A DNA stretch of 64,000 nt from Phragmites australis (lineage: Eukaryota; Streptophyta; Magnoliopsida; Poales; Poaceae). The stretch's first letter is position 1. Each line of letters opens with the position of its first letter. A program made the translations under genes and the position numbers. The notes under the pieces were generated by a model that was given only the letters and a program-made list of their open reading frames with translations, was not told the DNA's origin and searched no databases. Positions 21,783-33,740 of the stretch are shown here, one piece after another. The stretch covers positions 11,467,001 through 11,531,000 of the forward strand of contig NC_084925.1 of assembly GCF_958298935.1 (NCBI RefSeq), in the 5' to 3' direction.

Positions 21783-22782
21783 TCATGTATGGAGTAAATA
21801 CCTCAGGAAACCGATGATGCAATGATACTTAGTTGCATCAATCAGTTGTCCATCTGGATCCTTATGCAGCTGCGCCCTTTGTTCCATGGGGAGTTTTGTG
21901 GGATTGCAATCCAGCATACCGAATTGACCAAGAACCTTCTTTGCATACGATGTTTGCTTGATTGTAATTCGCCCATCTTCTTGCGTTACCTCAATCCTGA
22001 GATAGTAATTGAGCAATCCGAGATTGGTCATCTCGAACTTACTCATCATCTGCTGCTTGAATCCTATGATCTTCTCTAGACTTTCTCTTGTTACAATGAG
22101 ATCATCAACATATACTCCAACAATAACTCCATGTCGGCCTATTCCTCTTGTGTATACGACGTGATCTTGAGCACACTTCACAAATCCAAGTTGTTTCAAG
22201 CTTCTATCAAGCCGGATATTCCAGGCTTGTGACGCTTGCCGAAGTCCATACATCACCTTGCTGAGTTTGAGCACAAGATGCTCTTTGTTCTTCACTACAA
22301 ATCCCTCCGGCTGGGTCACGTATACTTCCTCTTCGAGCTCAACATTTAAGAATGCCGATTTGACATCCAGATGATGAACTTGCCAACCTCGGTTGGCTGG
22401 AACAGCAAGGATGACATGTACAGTGTCCAGCCTAGCCACCAGCACAAACACTTCTTCAAAATTGATTCTTTGCCGCTGCACATAGCCCTTCGCGACCAGC
22501 CTTGCCTTGTGCTTGATCACATCTCCATCTGAGTTTTTTTTCAGTTTGTAAACCCCATTTGAGCCCAATTGGCTTGTGACCAGCTGGCAACACTGTGAGA
22601 GTCCATGTGTTATTCTTCTCTATGGACTCAATCTCCTTGGCCATGGCGTCCTCCCAGACCTGCTGTCCAGCAGCCTCAAGGTAGCAAGATGGCTCCTCCG
22701 TCTCCATGAGCAAGACCTCTGCTTCCAAGTCTTCATCGAGATCCACTACTGCTTCCGCTCGATAGCGGTGTGGCCCGATCAT
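21783..22782 (-). pseudogene. Copia reverse transcriptase
   Basis: The N-terminal part (22782-22456) has AAGQQVWEDAMAKEIESIEK and NNTWTLTVLPAG. After a frame change the 22568-21783 frame continues with GVYKLKKNSDGDVIKHKARL, HHLDVKSAFLNVELEEEVYV, PEGFVVKNKEHLVLKLSKVM, YGLRQASQAWN and the catalytic VGVYVDDLIVT. The catalytic Asp pair is intact. The enzyme would copy the element RNA into DNA. Confidence 0.85.
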
Positions 22783-24196
22783 CCACCGGCAATTTATGTG
22801 CCGACAACACCACTAGAATGGTGGGGGTTGTTGGAGAGGCGACTATCGTGCGTGTCGCAGCGCGTGTCCTGGTTGCTGGCCCTTCCAGCGTCACCTCGCC
22901 AGCCAGCGGAGTCGATGAAGGAGCTTGATCATCATGTGCCATGGACGTTAGCACACCTGCCGGACCACTCGCGAGTGGCATAGAACCGCCCACCGCCAGC
23001 TCAGTGCTAATCGCCTCCTCAACATCGAAATCAGATGGCTCTCCGCCACCTGTTCTTGTACACCAGCTCCACTCCATGCTTTCATTGAATTTAACATCAC
23101 GGCTTACATGAATTTTCCCGCGCCTTGGATCAAAGACACGATGTGCCTTGCAGCCATCCTCGACGCCAAGGTACACCATCGACTGGCTTCAATCGTCGAG
23201 CTTCTTAAAGTATTGCGTTGTTACCTTCGCGTGCGCCGTGCAGCTGAACACACGAAGGTGTGCCAAATGTGGCTTCCTTCTGTTCCAAGCCTCGAACGAG
23301 GTGCGTTCGTCCAGCGCCTTCGTCGGCAAGGGATTCAGCAGATACACCGCGTGCCGCACCGCCTCCCCCCAAAACCTTCCAGGTACGTTCATGCTCTTGA
23401 GGAGGGACCTCGCCATTGCCATCACAGTCCTATTCCTCTGCTCCACCACGCTGTTTTGTTGTGGCGTGTATGGCGCGGTGAGGTGCCGTTTGATCCCAGC
23501 CTCCTCGCATAACTGGGTGAACTCAGCAGGGAGGAATTCCCCGCCGCGATCAGTCCTCAACGTCTTGATGCGTTGCCCACTCGTGTTCTCGGTCTGCAAC
23601 TTGAACTTTCTGAACATGGAGCAAGCTTGGTCCTTCGACTTGAAGTAATCATCAACAATTAACATGAAGTAACTGTTACCGACGAGAGTCGAATGTGTGA
23701 TCGACTCGCAAAGGTCAGCATGTGGCAGCTCCAATGGCTTCTCTGCCCTGAAATTTGCTGCTGCCGAGAATGGCTGCATCACCTGCTTTGCCAACAAACA
23801 CCCATAACATAACTCATTTAGGTGTGTGATCGGTGGCACTCCTGCCGCCATCTCCTTGTCAACAAGTAGCTTCATAGCTGCGAAGTTGACATGTCTGAGT
23901 CTCGCATGCCATAGCCACGCCGGGTCTTCAAGGTTGGTTAAGAGACACACTAGCATCACTTGATGTAGCTCGATCTTGTAGATGCGATTTGGAGTTCGTC
24001 TCACCTTCATAAGCAATCGTGTAGGACTATTATCATACACACGTAGATATTCAGCATCCATGATAGCCTTGTGTCTGACTTCGGTAAGTTGTCCAAGGCT
24101 GATGATATTACTGCACAGTCTTGAAATGTAGTAGACCTCCTGCAACAGCCACTGGTCACCGTTCTTGCAGTTGAACACGACAGACCCTAAGCCCAT
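22733..24196 (-). pseudogene. Copia pre-integrase and integrase
   Basis: The 24196-23189 frame has the pre-integrase block AWLWHARLRHVNFAAMKLL and Cys-containing ELCYGCLLAKQ. The integrase core keeps its catalytic triad: Asp in LPHADLCESIT, Asp in LRTDRGGEFLPAEF, Glu in TPQQNSVVEQRNRT. The C-terminal part (23179-22733) starts with VYLGVEDGCKAHRVFDPRRG and a linker rich in Ser, Thr and Ala. One frame change separates the two at about 23185. This is the best preserved integrase in the window. Confidence 0.85.
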
Positions 24197-24199
24197 GAT

Positions 24200-25401
24200 C
24201 TACACCGTGGAGCCATCCCCGAACTTCACCTTACCAGTGACACCTTCATCCAGCTCTCTGAACTTCTCTTTGTCACCGGTCATGTGATTACTGGCCCCAT
24301 TGTCCAGGTACCAGACCTCAGAGCTGGAGCCTCCCTCCGTTGTGTCGCGTAGTTCCGGCTTCAATTTCTCCTCATTTAGCAGCACGGCTCCCCGCTGGTG
24401 CTGCTGTTCTTGTGCTGGCTCTTCTGACACCACGAATAGCAGGGCCGGCTCGGTGTCGTCAGCACGAGTGAGATGTGTCTCCTCTTCCTTCTTCTTCGGT
24501 GCCTTGCACTCGTTCGCGTAGTGCCCCATCTTGTAGCAGTTGAAGCACTTGATGTGTCTTTTGTTGCGGCGATCGCCGCCCGAGCCACTCTCTTCGTCAT
24601 TGCGCAACATCCTGCTGCGACCACCTCTGCCACAGCCTTTGCCACATCCACGACCACCCCGACCGCGGTTGCTGCTATTTGCAGCAAGGTGGGATTTGCC
24701 CTTGTTGCTTGATGAGGAGTTGCTACCATCCTTCTTCTGCCACGTGTGCCACTCGGCCTGAGTGAACAGGAGCTAGCTGTCGCCGATGCTATTGCCACCG
24801 GATGCACGCGGGTGAGTACGTTCTTCAAATGCCTTAAGCCGCCCCACAGCTTCCTCAAACGGTATATTGTCGAGGTCATATAACTACTCGATCCCGGTGA
24901 TCACACTCAGGAATCGATCCGGCACGGTGTCGAATAGCTTTTTGACCAATGCAGCGTCGTCGAGCGTCTCCCCTAGGTTTGCGTACCTGATGGACATGCT
25001 GTTGAGCCTTCTGGCATATTGGTCTAGCGTCTCTCCCTCCTGGATGCACATGGTGTTGAAGTCGCTCTTCAACGTTAGAAGTCGTGTGTTCTTGACACGA
25101 TCCGCGTCGACGAACCTTGTATTGAGATAATTCCAGACCTCCTTCATATTTTACTTCCTTGCCACCTACATCAGGAGATCCTCCGGGAGCGCTTGGAAGA
25201 GATGTGACTTCGCCTTCTTGTCCTTCTTCTCATCGACGGTCTCACCGACTGCTGGCTCGACTGCCTCCCAGACACCTTGATCTTCCATCATCACCTGCAC
25301 GCGAATCACCCAGCTTGTGTAGTTCGTCGTCATCAACTGCGGGTATTGAAGCGGCCCACCGCCGCTCTCCCGCGCCACCTCGCCTGAGGAACGATCGACA
25401 T
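24200..25401 (-). pseudogene. Copia gag with zinc knuckle and protease
   Basis: Gag starts near 25401 (ATG, then a frame change) with LQYPQLMTTNYTSWVIRVQV and MMEDQGVWEAVEP, and continues at 25147-24884 with KEVWNYLNTRFVDADRVKNT and DQYARRLNSM. The 24610-24200 frame carries the CCHC knuckle CFNCYKMGHYANEC (24547-24506). The protease follows as EVWYLDNGASNHMTGD, where the catalytic DSG/DTG reads DNG. Stops and frame shifts break the unit at about 25150 and 24880-24610. Confidence 0.8.
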
Positions 25402-25429
25402 GTTCACAAGTTAGTGCTGCGCCCTACTA

Positions 25430-25441
25430 GCTCTGATACCA
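25430..25441 (-). other. Primer binding site (initiator Met-tRNA)
   Basis: Minus strand TGGTATCAGAGC, two bases inside the 5' LTR, is the standard plant Copia match to the 3' end of initiator methionine tRNA. Confidence 0.95.
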
Positions 25442-25443
25442 GA

Positions 25444-25859
25444 TGTTGGGTTCGACCACTGGATCACGAGCGTGACCACTCCGGATTCGCTACAACGTAA
25501 GCGACCAAGTTCCTCGACCACCCGAGCGACCAGCTTGAGCGACCAGTCGTACGTGCTCGACCACGACTAGTTTGGCTATCTGCCGTGTACGTGCTACTCT
25601 CGATCACACCGATCGATCAGCAACACCCAACAACTCCTGAGTCGAGTACTACTACTAAAAAACGAACTCGCGTATCTTGACGAGAAGCAAATAGAACGTC
25701 AAATAGCAGAAACTCGACGAGAATAATAAAACAAGGCAAAAATTCTCTGGAGGAAATTTTAGATTTTATTCAACTTGTAACTTGCATGACTCTGTGTCTT
25801 GCTTAAAAAAATAGAGATTACAACTCATATTTATAGCGACCTGCTAACTCCGAATCCTA
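25444..25859 (-). repeat. Copia 5' LTR, outer part missing
   Basis: It matches the inner 416 bp of the LTR at 20600-21016 and then diverges abruptly after GAATCCTA at 25859. Confidence 0.9.
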
Positions 25860-28430
25860 GACTTTCTTGAGGAGGAAGAAGAGTATTCAGTTTACAATCG
25901 AGTTGAGTTGCTCTCCAGGCAACGCTCACGCTCAAATACTTCCACTCGACTCACGCACGCCTCAGGCCCAATCGGCCGCTGGGTACAGGGAGTTGAGCCG
26001 CCGATAACACAGCCCACGTCTTGGGCTCCTCTACTGTTCCCGCCTTCGCTCCCGCCAATGCTCTAGCTGGCGCCATCCACCCTTCCAGCAGGACCAGCCA
26101 TGTCAGTAGCCACGCCCGTGACAGTCCCAGCCGCGCGCCATCCTTGCCTTGCTAGAACGGTAGACCAGAGTCCACTCAGAAGCGGAGGCCGGGGTTAAAG
26201 CAGCAGGCGGCGACAGACATGTCGGAGGTTGATCCATAGGGACGTCACCTCGTCATCGAGGTCGAGCAGGATCCGGCGAGGCGAACTGGCAAGGTCGGCA
26301 CTGAGAGGCTATTGCATTGGTAGCCAAGCTTTTCACGTAAAAAGTGTTTGATCGCGTAGGACTGGGATGTCCAAACTGTAGTGGTTGTGGGTTTATGACT
26401 TTGTTGCATTCTCCTTGTATCGGACTCTCCAATCTGTTTCCTTTTGTCTAACTTTGATGCCCCGCTACAAGAATGGCGCTTTCCATAGTTGTAGCTAGAC
26501 TGTTGCATTTTCCTAGAAGGTTATGGGTGTTTGTTGCTGATAGGCGCCTCTGTAATGAAGGTGTAGCAGTGCGATCGTAGAATCTGATTCCTCAGATATG
26601 GTTCCTGGGGCTGTAATATTCTGATTGCCATTTAGAACTTGCTTACATTTTTTTAAGGTAACTTGCTTATATTTTTGGCTGCTAAACGGCTGAACCTCTG
26701 GTGTAATGATGCAGTAATGGCATAGCAGTTCTGTAGCCATCAATTTTCTTTGGCCTTGATGGTATGATGTTGCACAAGATACTGTTTTGGTCTATGCTTT
26801 AAGGTGTAAAATGCTTGACTTGTTTCGTAATTTATAATACTCCAGTGAAATTTGCAGAAATTTGATAGGAATTTTGTAGAGAAGTAAAAGTTTCTATAGC
26901 AATTTTAGCATATGTTCTCGCGTTACAGAACGAGCCTGAAGAGCAAAGTAGGCGCCTTCCGAGATGTGCCGCCTCTGGTTTTAGGAATTCTAAACAGTCT
27001 TGGTAATATGTTCATTCAAATTTCAGGATGACATGCTATTCAGCATTCTCTTAAAGCTTTTGGATGTGCTGCTCATTTTCATGAAAGTGTGAGTAGAAAG
27101 ATATAGTTCATCGCTGCAGCAGGCAAAAATTTATCCAGACAATACATGCCTTTGTAAGTTATGACCTTTTGTCCACACCTGCAGGGAGAGCATGGAAGCT
27201 GAACTCATTGGTGCAAAACTGCTCTCAAGCATTTTTTACCCAGTTCACCTTTTCCATTTATTGCTTTTGCTTGCGAGTCAATCAACATGTTTTCCTTCTT
27301 GTTCTACTAGGTCTGATAGAAGCACAATGATTTCTGTAAGGTAGCATCTTAGCTTTCAGTTCTTGTTCATGCATTTAGGGTTATAACATGTGTAATGAGA
27401 CATACTAACAAAAGTTAAGTATTCTAGGAATCATGCATTTGTTGACCCATGAAGTTCTTTTATTTATCTTCCAAATTTGTTTTGCCTATTTCACTATAAA
27501 ATGCCTATTTGGAGCATAATATTAACTTTTTATTTATTAAAATTATTCCGCAGCTGCACTATGATCACTTGGTACTTGTTGATTCTCATATCTAAAGATG
27601 TAGGTGTGCAATGTGCTCAGTATCTGTTAAGGTAAGTTAGTAGCTAGCGTCCTTTTTCTTTTCTTTAATGATGGGGAAAAATGCAACCCCCAGCCAGTCT
27701 AATTTTGAGATTCCCCTCTGAAATGAATATAAGAATTAGATTCAAATATCCACCAAAGAACCATAAAAATAATTAAACCAAAATGTATATGCTCAATTTA
27801 TTGCAAGGATTAATTTAGAATTTAATTTGGTGCTCTTTAGAATACTTAGCAAAAATGATATATTTGAATATATATATATATATATTGGTTTAATAATTAG
27901 AATTTTTAAAAAGGAATAGATTTTGACTATTTTCTAAATGCTAAAACACAGTGTGTTATAAATCTACCCCATTTAAAGGGAACCTGGCCTTCAAGATTCG
28001 AAAGGTTTGGAGAAAGGATCAGGGAAAAATTCTCTTCTATCAAATCATCTTCTTAATCAACTGTTACTTTAACTTTTGTGTGAATACTGTGTGATACTTG
28101 TCAAACGTTATTGCTATCTTTTTTAGTTAGCTAGACAAGCTACTATATCCAAACTCTCGGTAGGCCTTTCTTGATACTAGGGTTTCGGTTGAGGGTTAGT
28201 CATTTTCACTAGGACTTGCCCTTTTGGGATACCATAACGCTTCCCCGACCGGGTTAAACGGAAAATGTTAGGTATATTTGACCTTTCTGCTAGGGAATGT
28301 AATCAGTAGATAGCAACTCTTCCTGTGGTAAGTTCCTTGTGGAATCCAAAATATCTGGGAGCTATATTTTCTCTGGGTCTAAAGTTTGTGTGCACTTGAG
28401 AAGAACCTCCAGGTGCTTTTATTCTCTAAC
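25860..28430. other. Host-like remnant with GC-rich head, no intact gene
   Basis: The first 370 bp are GC-rich, as at the start of a grass gene. An ATG at 26217 opens MSEVDP, a stop, then GRHLVIEVEQDPARR. Around 26940-27000 the plus strand reads NEPEEQSRRLPRCAAS, a second exon-like piece. Another at 27187-27230 reads ESMEAELIGAKLLSS. These pieces may belong with the exon-like piece at 35248-35493, on the other side of the gag-only retroelement. The gene family was not recognised. A short (TA)n run lies at 27868-27887. Confidence 0.3.
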
Positions 28431-28437
28431 ATAAAGT

Positions 28438-28545
28438 TATATATATATATATATATAACTTTATGTATATATATACACATATATATATTTATATATGTAT
28501 ATATTTATATATGTATATATATGTATATATGTATATATATACGAC
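28438..28545. repeat. AT microsatellite tract
   Basis: About 100 bp of ATAT with occasional TTTATATATG and TATACACAT interruptions. The open stretches through it (Tyr/Ile repeats) are artefacts of the repeat. Confidence 0.95.
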
Positions 28546-28584
28546 GAGTCTATTCTACACCTACGAGCACTGTAGTTCACTGTT

Positions 28585-28830
28585 GCGTCACTCTTTAGTT
28601 ACAACTCAACCAATTGTCAGTTACAATCCGCTACGTAGACCAGTTACAACCACATGTCCAGAAGTACATAATTGCACACGAGAAGCTAACGAGTTACGTT
28701 TAGACTGTACTACGATTACAATCGTGTTTTTTAGGCTATACTCATTATGCAAGGAATTCGTTAGGTGTTACGTTCATCCATAATGCAATTGTAACTCATA
28801 TTTTTTTTATTTACATCTGGTTGTAACTCC
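28585..28830. repeat. Cluster of GTTACAA / TTGTAAC words
   Basis: GTTACAA occurs near 28600, 28620 and 28642, ATTACAATCG near 28714, and the opposite orientation TTGTAACTC near 28789 and 28821. The direct-then-inverted layout suggests a small DNA-element end or protein-binding repeat. No terminal repeat or TSD could be set. Confidence 0.35.
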
Positions 28831-28834
28831 CTGT

Positions 28835-30528
28835 TGTAGCGAACATGCCCTTAGAAAGATTGTAGTGGAACATCTTTAGAGGATGTATGTAATTTTGGTG
28901 ATTAATAACAACATAGTCCATGTGACTAACATGTTTGTCAAGTATATGATTTAATAGGTATCATGAATGTAACAAAAAGAGAAGCCATCGAAGCCGGAAC
29001 ACAGAGAAATGAATTGAACTTCTTCCATGAATTTTGATGTAATCAAATGGGATGAATTTCTATATAATCCTATAGAGCTCTTCACAAGCTTTCCATAGAG
29101 CTCAAGATCAACAAAATCAGAGTTCGGAGCAAAAAGTTATTCGCAAAATACATAACGTCGTTATGCTAAAATTTACCTGACCGGATAATTTGGTGCTCAC
29201 ATCAAAATTAGTCTGGTGCTACACCGGATAATCCGGTGAGAACAATGAAAAATAGTCCGGTGTTCACAGAAAGTTTGAAGCGGAGTCTTTTACCTCACCG
29301 GATGATCTGGTGTTCACAAAATGAACACACCGGACTATTATTTTCGGAGAGCTCTAAAATGAACATATACACATAGGATAATTCAGTGTATTTGTCTGGT
29401 GTTCACTGAGTCATCACAGGATGATCTGGTGTTCACAAAATAAACACACCGAACTATTATTTACAGAGGGATCCAAAATGAACATATGTACATAGGATGA
29501 TTCAGTGCATGTGTCCGGTGTTCAATGAGTCATCACAGGATAATTCGGTGTCCACAGATGAGTCTGAGCGGGTTCCAACGGCTAGTTTTTTCTGATGTAT
29601 TCACCGGATGATCTGATGCTTGTACTAATATTATCATCGGATCATCCGGTGTTCACAGTTTTTCTGAATCATTGGGGGCAACGTCTAATTGGTGGGTTTA
29701 AGGCTATAAATACCCCTCCACTCAGTCATTTGAAGGCGTGGTATGCTGCTAGAGTCCAAGAAATCTCATAGACACTTGAGAAGATATCCAAGCCACCAAA
29801 ATGTTTATGATCATACAAGGTGATTAAGCACAAGATTAGAGAGTGGTTAGTGCTTATAGGTCTAGAGAGAGTTGTAGCTAGGTGCTGCAACTTTGAGAGG
29901 AGATCAAGGAGTGATCGTAACTTATACCAAGAGGTATGCTGGCATCTTAGAATCTTGGTGACTCACCACCAAGCTTGTTGATCCCCTGACTTGGTGTGGA
30001 GCGGCAGCAAGACGATTATGCGGGGACATGGAGACCCTTATCTTTGTGGCTCAAGCTCTGAAGTGATCATGATGGCAAGTGACCGGAAGAGATGTTAATG
30101 ATGAGATCTTGCCTTGGTGAATTGATAGCTCATCCGGCTTGAGGTCTTGCCTTGGTGGCTCAAGAGTCGTGGCTGGGTGCCGATCGGGAGCATACCCTTG
30201 GTGGATCCTCAACGTGGACTAAGGATGGTGTTTATGCTATCGATATCACGGGATAAAAATTCTTTATGTTGAGTTTACTCTCTCTACCTTATTTACATTT
30301 CCGCATTTACAATTTGCTATCTACTTTTGCGTATTTATCTTCCTAGAATAATTTGCTAGGATTGGCTATATGCTGAAAAACTCTTTTGAGTGGTAGAGTA
30401 GACAGACTAGATAAATCTAGAGCACATTTAGATAGAATTTGATATAGATTTATCTTGTGAAGTTTTTAGAGCAAATTAGGTTTTAAGTATCCTAATTCAC
30501 CCCCCTTAGGACGTCACCGATACTCACA
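28835..30528 (+). repeat. 5' LTR of the gag-only element (1,694 bp)
   Basis: Starts TGTAGCGAAC and ends GATACTCACA just before the primer site. U3 holds at least five copies of an imperfect palindrome around ACCGGATNATCCGGTG followed by TTCAC (29181, 29223, 29298, 29417, 29636). A TATA box TATAAATAC lies at 29705-29713. The end contains ATTCACCCCCCTTAGG, as in Sirevirus LTRs. Confidence 0.8.
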
Positions 30529-30530
30529 AT

Positions 30531-30542
30531 TAGTATCAGAGC
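30531..30542 (+). other. Primer binding site, one base changed
   Basis: TAGTATCAGAGC against the standard TGGTATCAGAGC: a single G-to-A change in the initiator Met-tRNA site. Confidence 0.85.
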
Positions 30543-30594
30543 CTCGTGCTCATAATAGACTTAACATTCTAAAGTTGTGATGTCCAGGGTTGGG

Positions 30595-32396
30595 ATGGAT
30601 ACCCATAGCGCTCCATATTTCGACGGCACTAATTTCTCCCGATGAAAAATTCTTATTTGCAAGATAAAGGCTTAGATGTTTGGAGAGTCATCGAGGAAGA
30701 GATGAGACCTCGCATCACCAACAAGGAGAGGCAATTAGATGCATTGGCGAATAATATCATTTTATCATCTTTAAATGTTGATGCATTTAATCATATTTAT
30801 TCTCTCACCAATGCACATGATATTTAGAATAGTCTTATTGAAATACATAAAGGCACAAAAGATGTGCTCAATGAGAAATATCATGTGTTTGTTACTAAGC
30901 TCAATAGCATCAAATAATTTGGCTATGAAAGTACTAATGACATGTACTCACGCTTGAATATTCTTATCAATGAGATCAATGGGTTAGGTTCGACGCAAAT
31001 TGATGATGATTAAGTAATGAGAAGAATATTTCTAGCTCTTTTTTCAAAATACAAGTTGATAGTCTCCATCATCTACGACAACAACGACATCAAGAAGATA
31101 ACTCTAAGTCAAGTGCTCGGCAAAATCACCGCCTATGAGATGACCATAAATATGAGGGTGGAAGCCTCTTACTCATCTGACGCCAAAAACTTTACTTGCA
31201 CAAGCAAGCAAGCACCATACCCACACATAAAGGCGAAGATGAGGATGCAAGAGCAAGAGTTAAGCTCAAATGAAGATGATGAATATGAAAAGAGTAATGA
31301 AGATGATGAGCAAAGCACATCAAGTGATGAATAAATAGGTCCTGAAGTTGTCAAGCTCATCTCTCAAGTAGAGAAGAACATCAAAAAGATCAATGCCAAG
31401 ATTGATTATCAAATCTCTATGAAAAACTTGGTCAAAACTATTGATCACATCAAGAAGGAGAAGAAGACCAAGAGTAAAAGGAAGATAAAGGAAAGAGCCA
31501 AAGCATTTGCAAGCATGAGAAGATGAGTGAGTGAAGATGAAGATTTAAGATCAAATGATGAGAGCTTCATCACCCACTCCTCTAAGGGAAACTCTTCCTT
31601 AAGGTCGTCATCATGCAAGTCGTCATCTCGCAAGTCATCTCACAAGTGCCTTATGGCCAAATGTATAGATAGCGATATAAATGATAATGAATCTGATGAG
31701 GATCTCCCCTCTCAAGAAGAACTTCTTTATTTGATCAATGAATAACAAAGGATTCTTAAGAAACAATCAAAAGAGCTTAAGAACAATACACTTAATGACA
31801 TTCATACTACCTTTGTTTTTAATTATGAACAATTATTGAACAAATTCAATTTGCTATACAAAGAGCATGAAGAGCTTAAGGCTAAATTTAAATATATTGA
31901 ATCTCAAATTAAGATCCTTTTGATGCAATCTACCTTTCTATTTAATTTCAATCCTAAGATAGATGCTTACACTTCTTATCATAATTTAATTGATTTATCT
32001 AGATCACCCTTTTATAATGAGATATGTGTTGAGAATGTTCTTGTAGAACTATCTAATGAACTCACTGCACAAGAAAATGATAAGCTCAAGCAAGAAGTGG
32101 AAAAACTTAAGAAGGACTTGGAAAGATTAAAGGGTAATAACCGTGTCCAACCTACTCAACATAACCATGCTACCATGGTGAAGAAGTTTATAGAGGGGTA
32201 CACCGTGTCATGCTTCAAATGCTATCAAGAAGGCTACAAATCCTTCCAATGCAAGCATGTCAAGAAGGAGATCAAGGAGAAGAAAAATATCATGAATCTC
32301 TCCAATAAGACCTTTTTATTTACACCAAACATAACTACAAGACTAAGATCAAAAGAATCCACTACAAACTCAAGAAAAAAAATAATGGCAAAGTAG
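30595..32396 (+). pseudogene. Sirevirus-type gag, broken
   Basis: ATG at 30595 opens MDTHSAPYFDGTNFSR and hits TGA where the family has Trp (FSRWK). The frame then goes on with LQDKGLDVWRVIEEEMRPR. Pieces at 31017-31334 (KITLSQVLGKITAYE) and 31527-31745 (an acidic, serine-rich block ending DEDLPSQEELLYLINE) follow the gag order of Sireviruses. The 31836-32396 frame is a coiled coil (KLKQEVEKLKKDLERLKGNN) with a defective zinc knuckle, SCFKCYQEGYKSFQC: the His of CCHC is Tyr. It ends Lys-rich. Just after the stop, WIPKEVITNMKGTQSVWVPK is the usual linker to protease, but no protease follows. Confidence 0.75.
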
Positions 32397-32399
32397 TTG

Positions 32400-33740
32400 C
32401 ATAAATGGTTAGGAGAAAGGACCGGGGGTGGAATCAACCCATTTGGATGCCCAAGGAAGTCATCACCAATATGAAGGGGACTCAATCAGTTTGGGTTCCA
32501 AAGAAGATTTGAAGTCCACAAGTCGGCCTGGGGATTTGGAGACTTGACTCACAAGATGAAGTGAAAGTTCAAGCAAAAAAGTCAAATGTACAAAATTGGA
32601 TGCATTAATGAAGATTATAATCATCATATGCCTAAAATACTATCCAAAGGTAAATAAGGCAAATGTTCTTGATGCTAAATTCTCTAAATTGATTAATTTA
32701 CTTGCCTTGTCTAGGATTGTATACTCTCAATTCAATTTATTGTAATGTCTAGTGTAGTTTTTTTTTCATATGTTAGGTTGTTTGTGTTTTGCTCTTTCTT
32801 ATGAGTAACCTATATAGTTCATTAGTTATAGGTTTTTTTTATGGTAGTAGTTTTACAATTGGTATTTCATGTGCCATAATCCAATCTATAGGATAAATTC
32901 TCATTATTATAAAAAATAGGTGTATATTTTTTATAAGTATTCAACACTTGTATGCACATATTTAAATAGAGTATACCTATGGGTTGTGATTTCGAGACTA
33001 ACATGTGTTTCAAGTAATATCTTTTGTAGTCTCATGGAGTGATTAACAAGTCTTCAGAGGTATGCAATACTTAAAAGCTTCAATTGATATCATTGTCAAT
33101 TTATTTGTTCATTTAAGCTACCTTTATGTATAATATGGCTTAAACTTCTATCTTGATATTTTGTCTAGTTATGCATATGTCTCTCTCTTATCATATGTAT
33201 GCACACATATAGGGGGAGTTTAAATCATATTATGTGAGTTTTATGAATTATGATCCGTGTGTTTTTATTTCAATTGGTACCATATTTTTGAAATATTATC
33301 CCTACAAATAGTATCCTTTCAATTGGTATTATTGCATTGGATCATGATTTATGAAGCTCTCTCCTATATGCTCTAAATGTTCCTCCTCAAGTTCAGCATG
33401 TGTTTATAGTCCTTTTTGAGATTGTTGATAAAGAGGGAGAAGTTTGATGATTAAAGCAAGAAACAAGATATAAGATGTCTAGAATGTCAAAGTTGACAAA
33501 GGGGAGAAGAAGAAGAAGCAACATAAGGTACCTAGGTTGATAAAAGGAGAGAAGCTTTTGCATGAGTTGATCAAGGGAGATAGTAGTAATGAAGAGGGAG
33601 CCATAACAATAGGGGGACAAAGTAGTAAGAACATGCATCCAAGCATTGTGGTATGGTCTTGTACTCTTTACAATTGATATTATTTGTTATTTATCACTTA
33701 CTTTGGTTATGTTGTCATCAATTACAAAAAATGAGGAGAT
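32400..33740. other. Non-coding interior of the gag-only element
   Basis: AT-rich, with no pol motif in any frame that I could find. The last 90 bp (TTATGTTGTCATCAATTAC, then AAAAAATGAGGAGAT) match the pre-LTR region of the 43-57 kb Sirevirus and contain the polypurine tract. The pol genes appear to have been removed cleanly between these two conserved ends. Confidence 0.6.

Larger units (their letters stand above)
20600..25859 (-). mobile_element. Ty1/Copia retrotransposon with truncated 5' LTR
   Basis: Two directly repeated LTRs flank minus-strand gag, protease, integrase, reverse transcriptase and RNase H, in Copia order. The minus-strand 3' LTR is complete (20600-21140). The 5' LTR keeps only about 416 bp (25444-25859); its outer 125 bp are gone. 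LTRs begin TGTTGG and end CCAACA. They agree at very roughly nine in ten positions by eye, with mostly transition differences, so the insertion is not recent. It abuts the 5' side of the Gypsy gag at 20599. Because one outer LTR end is missing, no target duplication can be tested. Confidence 0.9.

Noticed and set aside
28386..28783. Tyr/Ile-repeat open frames over 28.4-28.6 kb
   Set aside because: Produced by the AT microsatellite; not coding.
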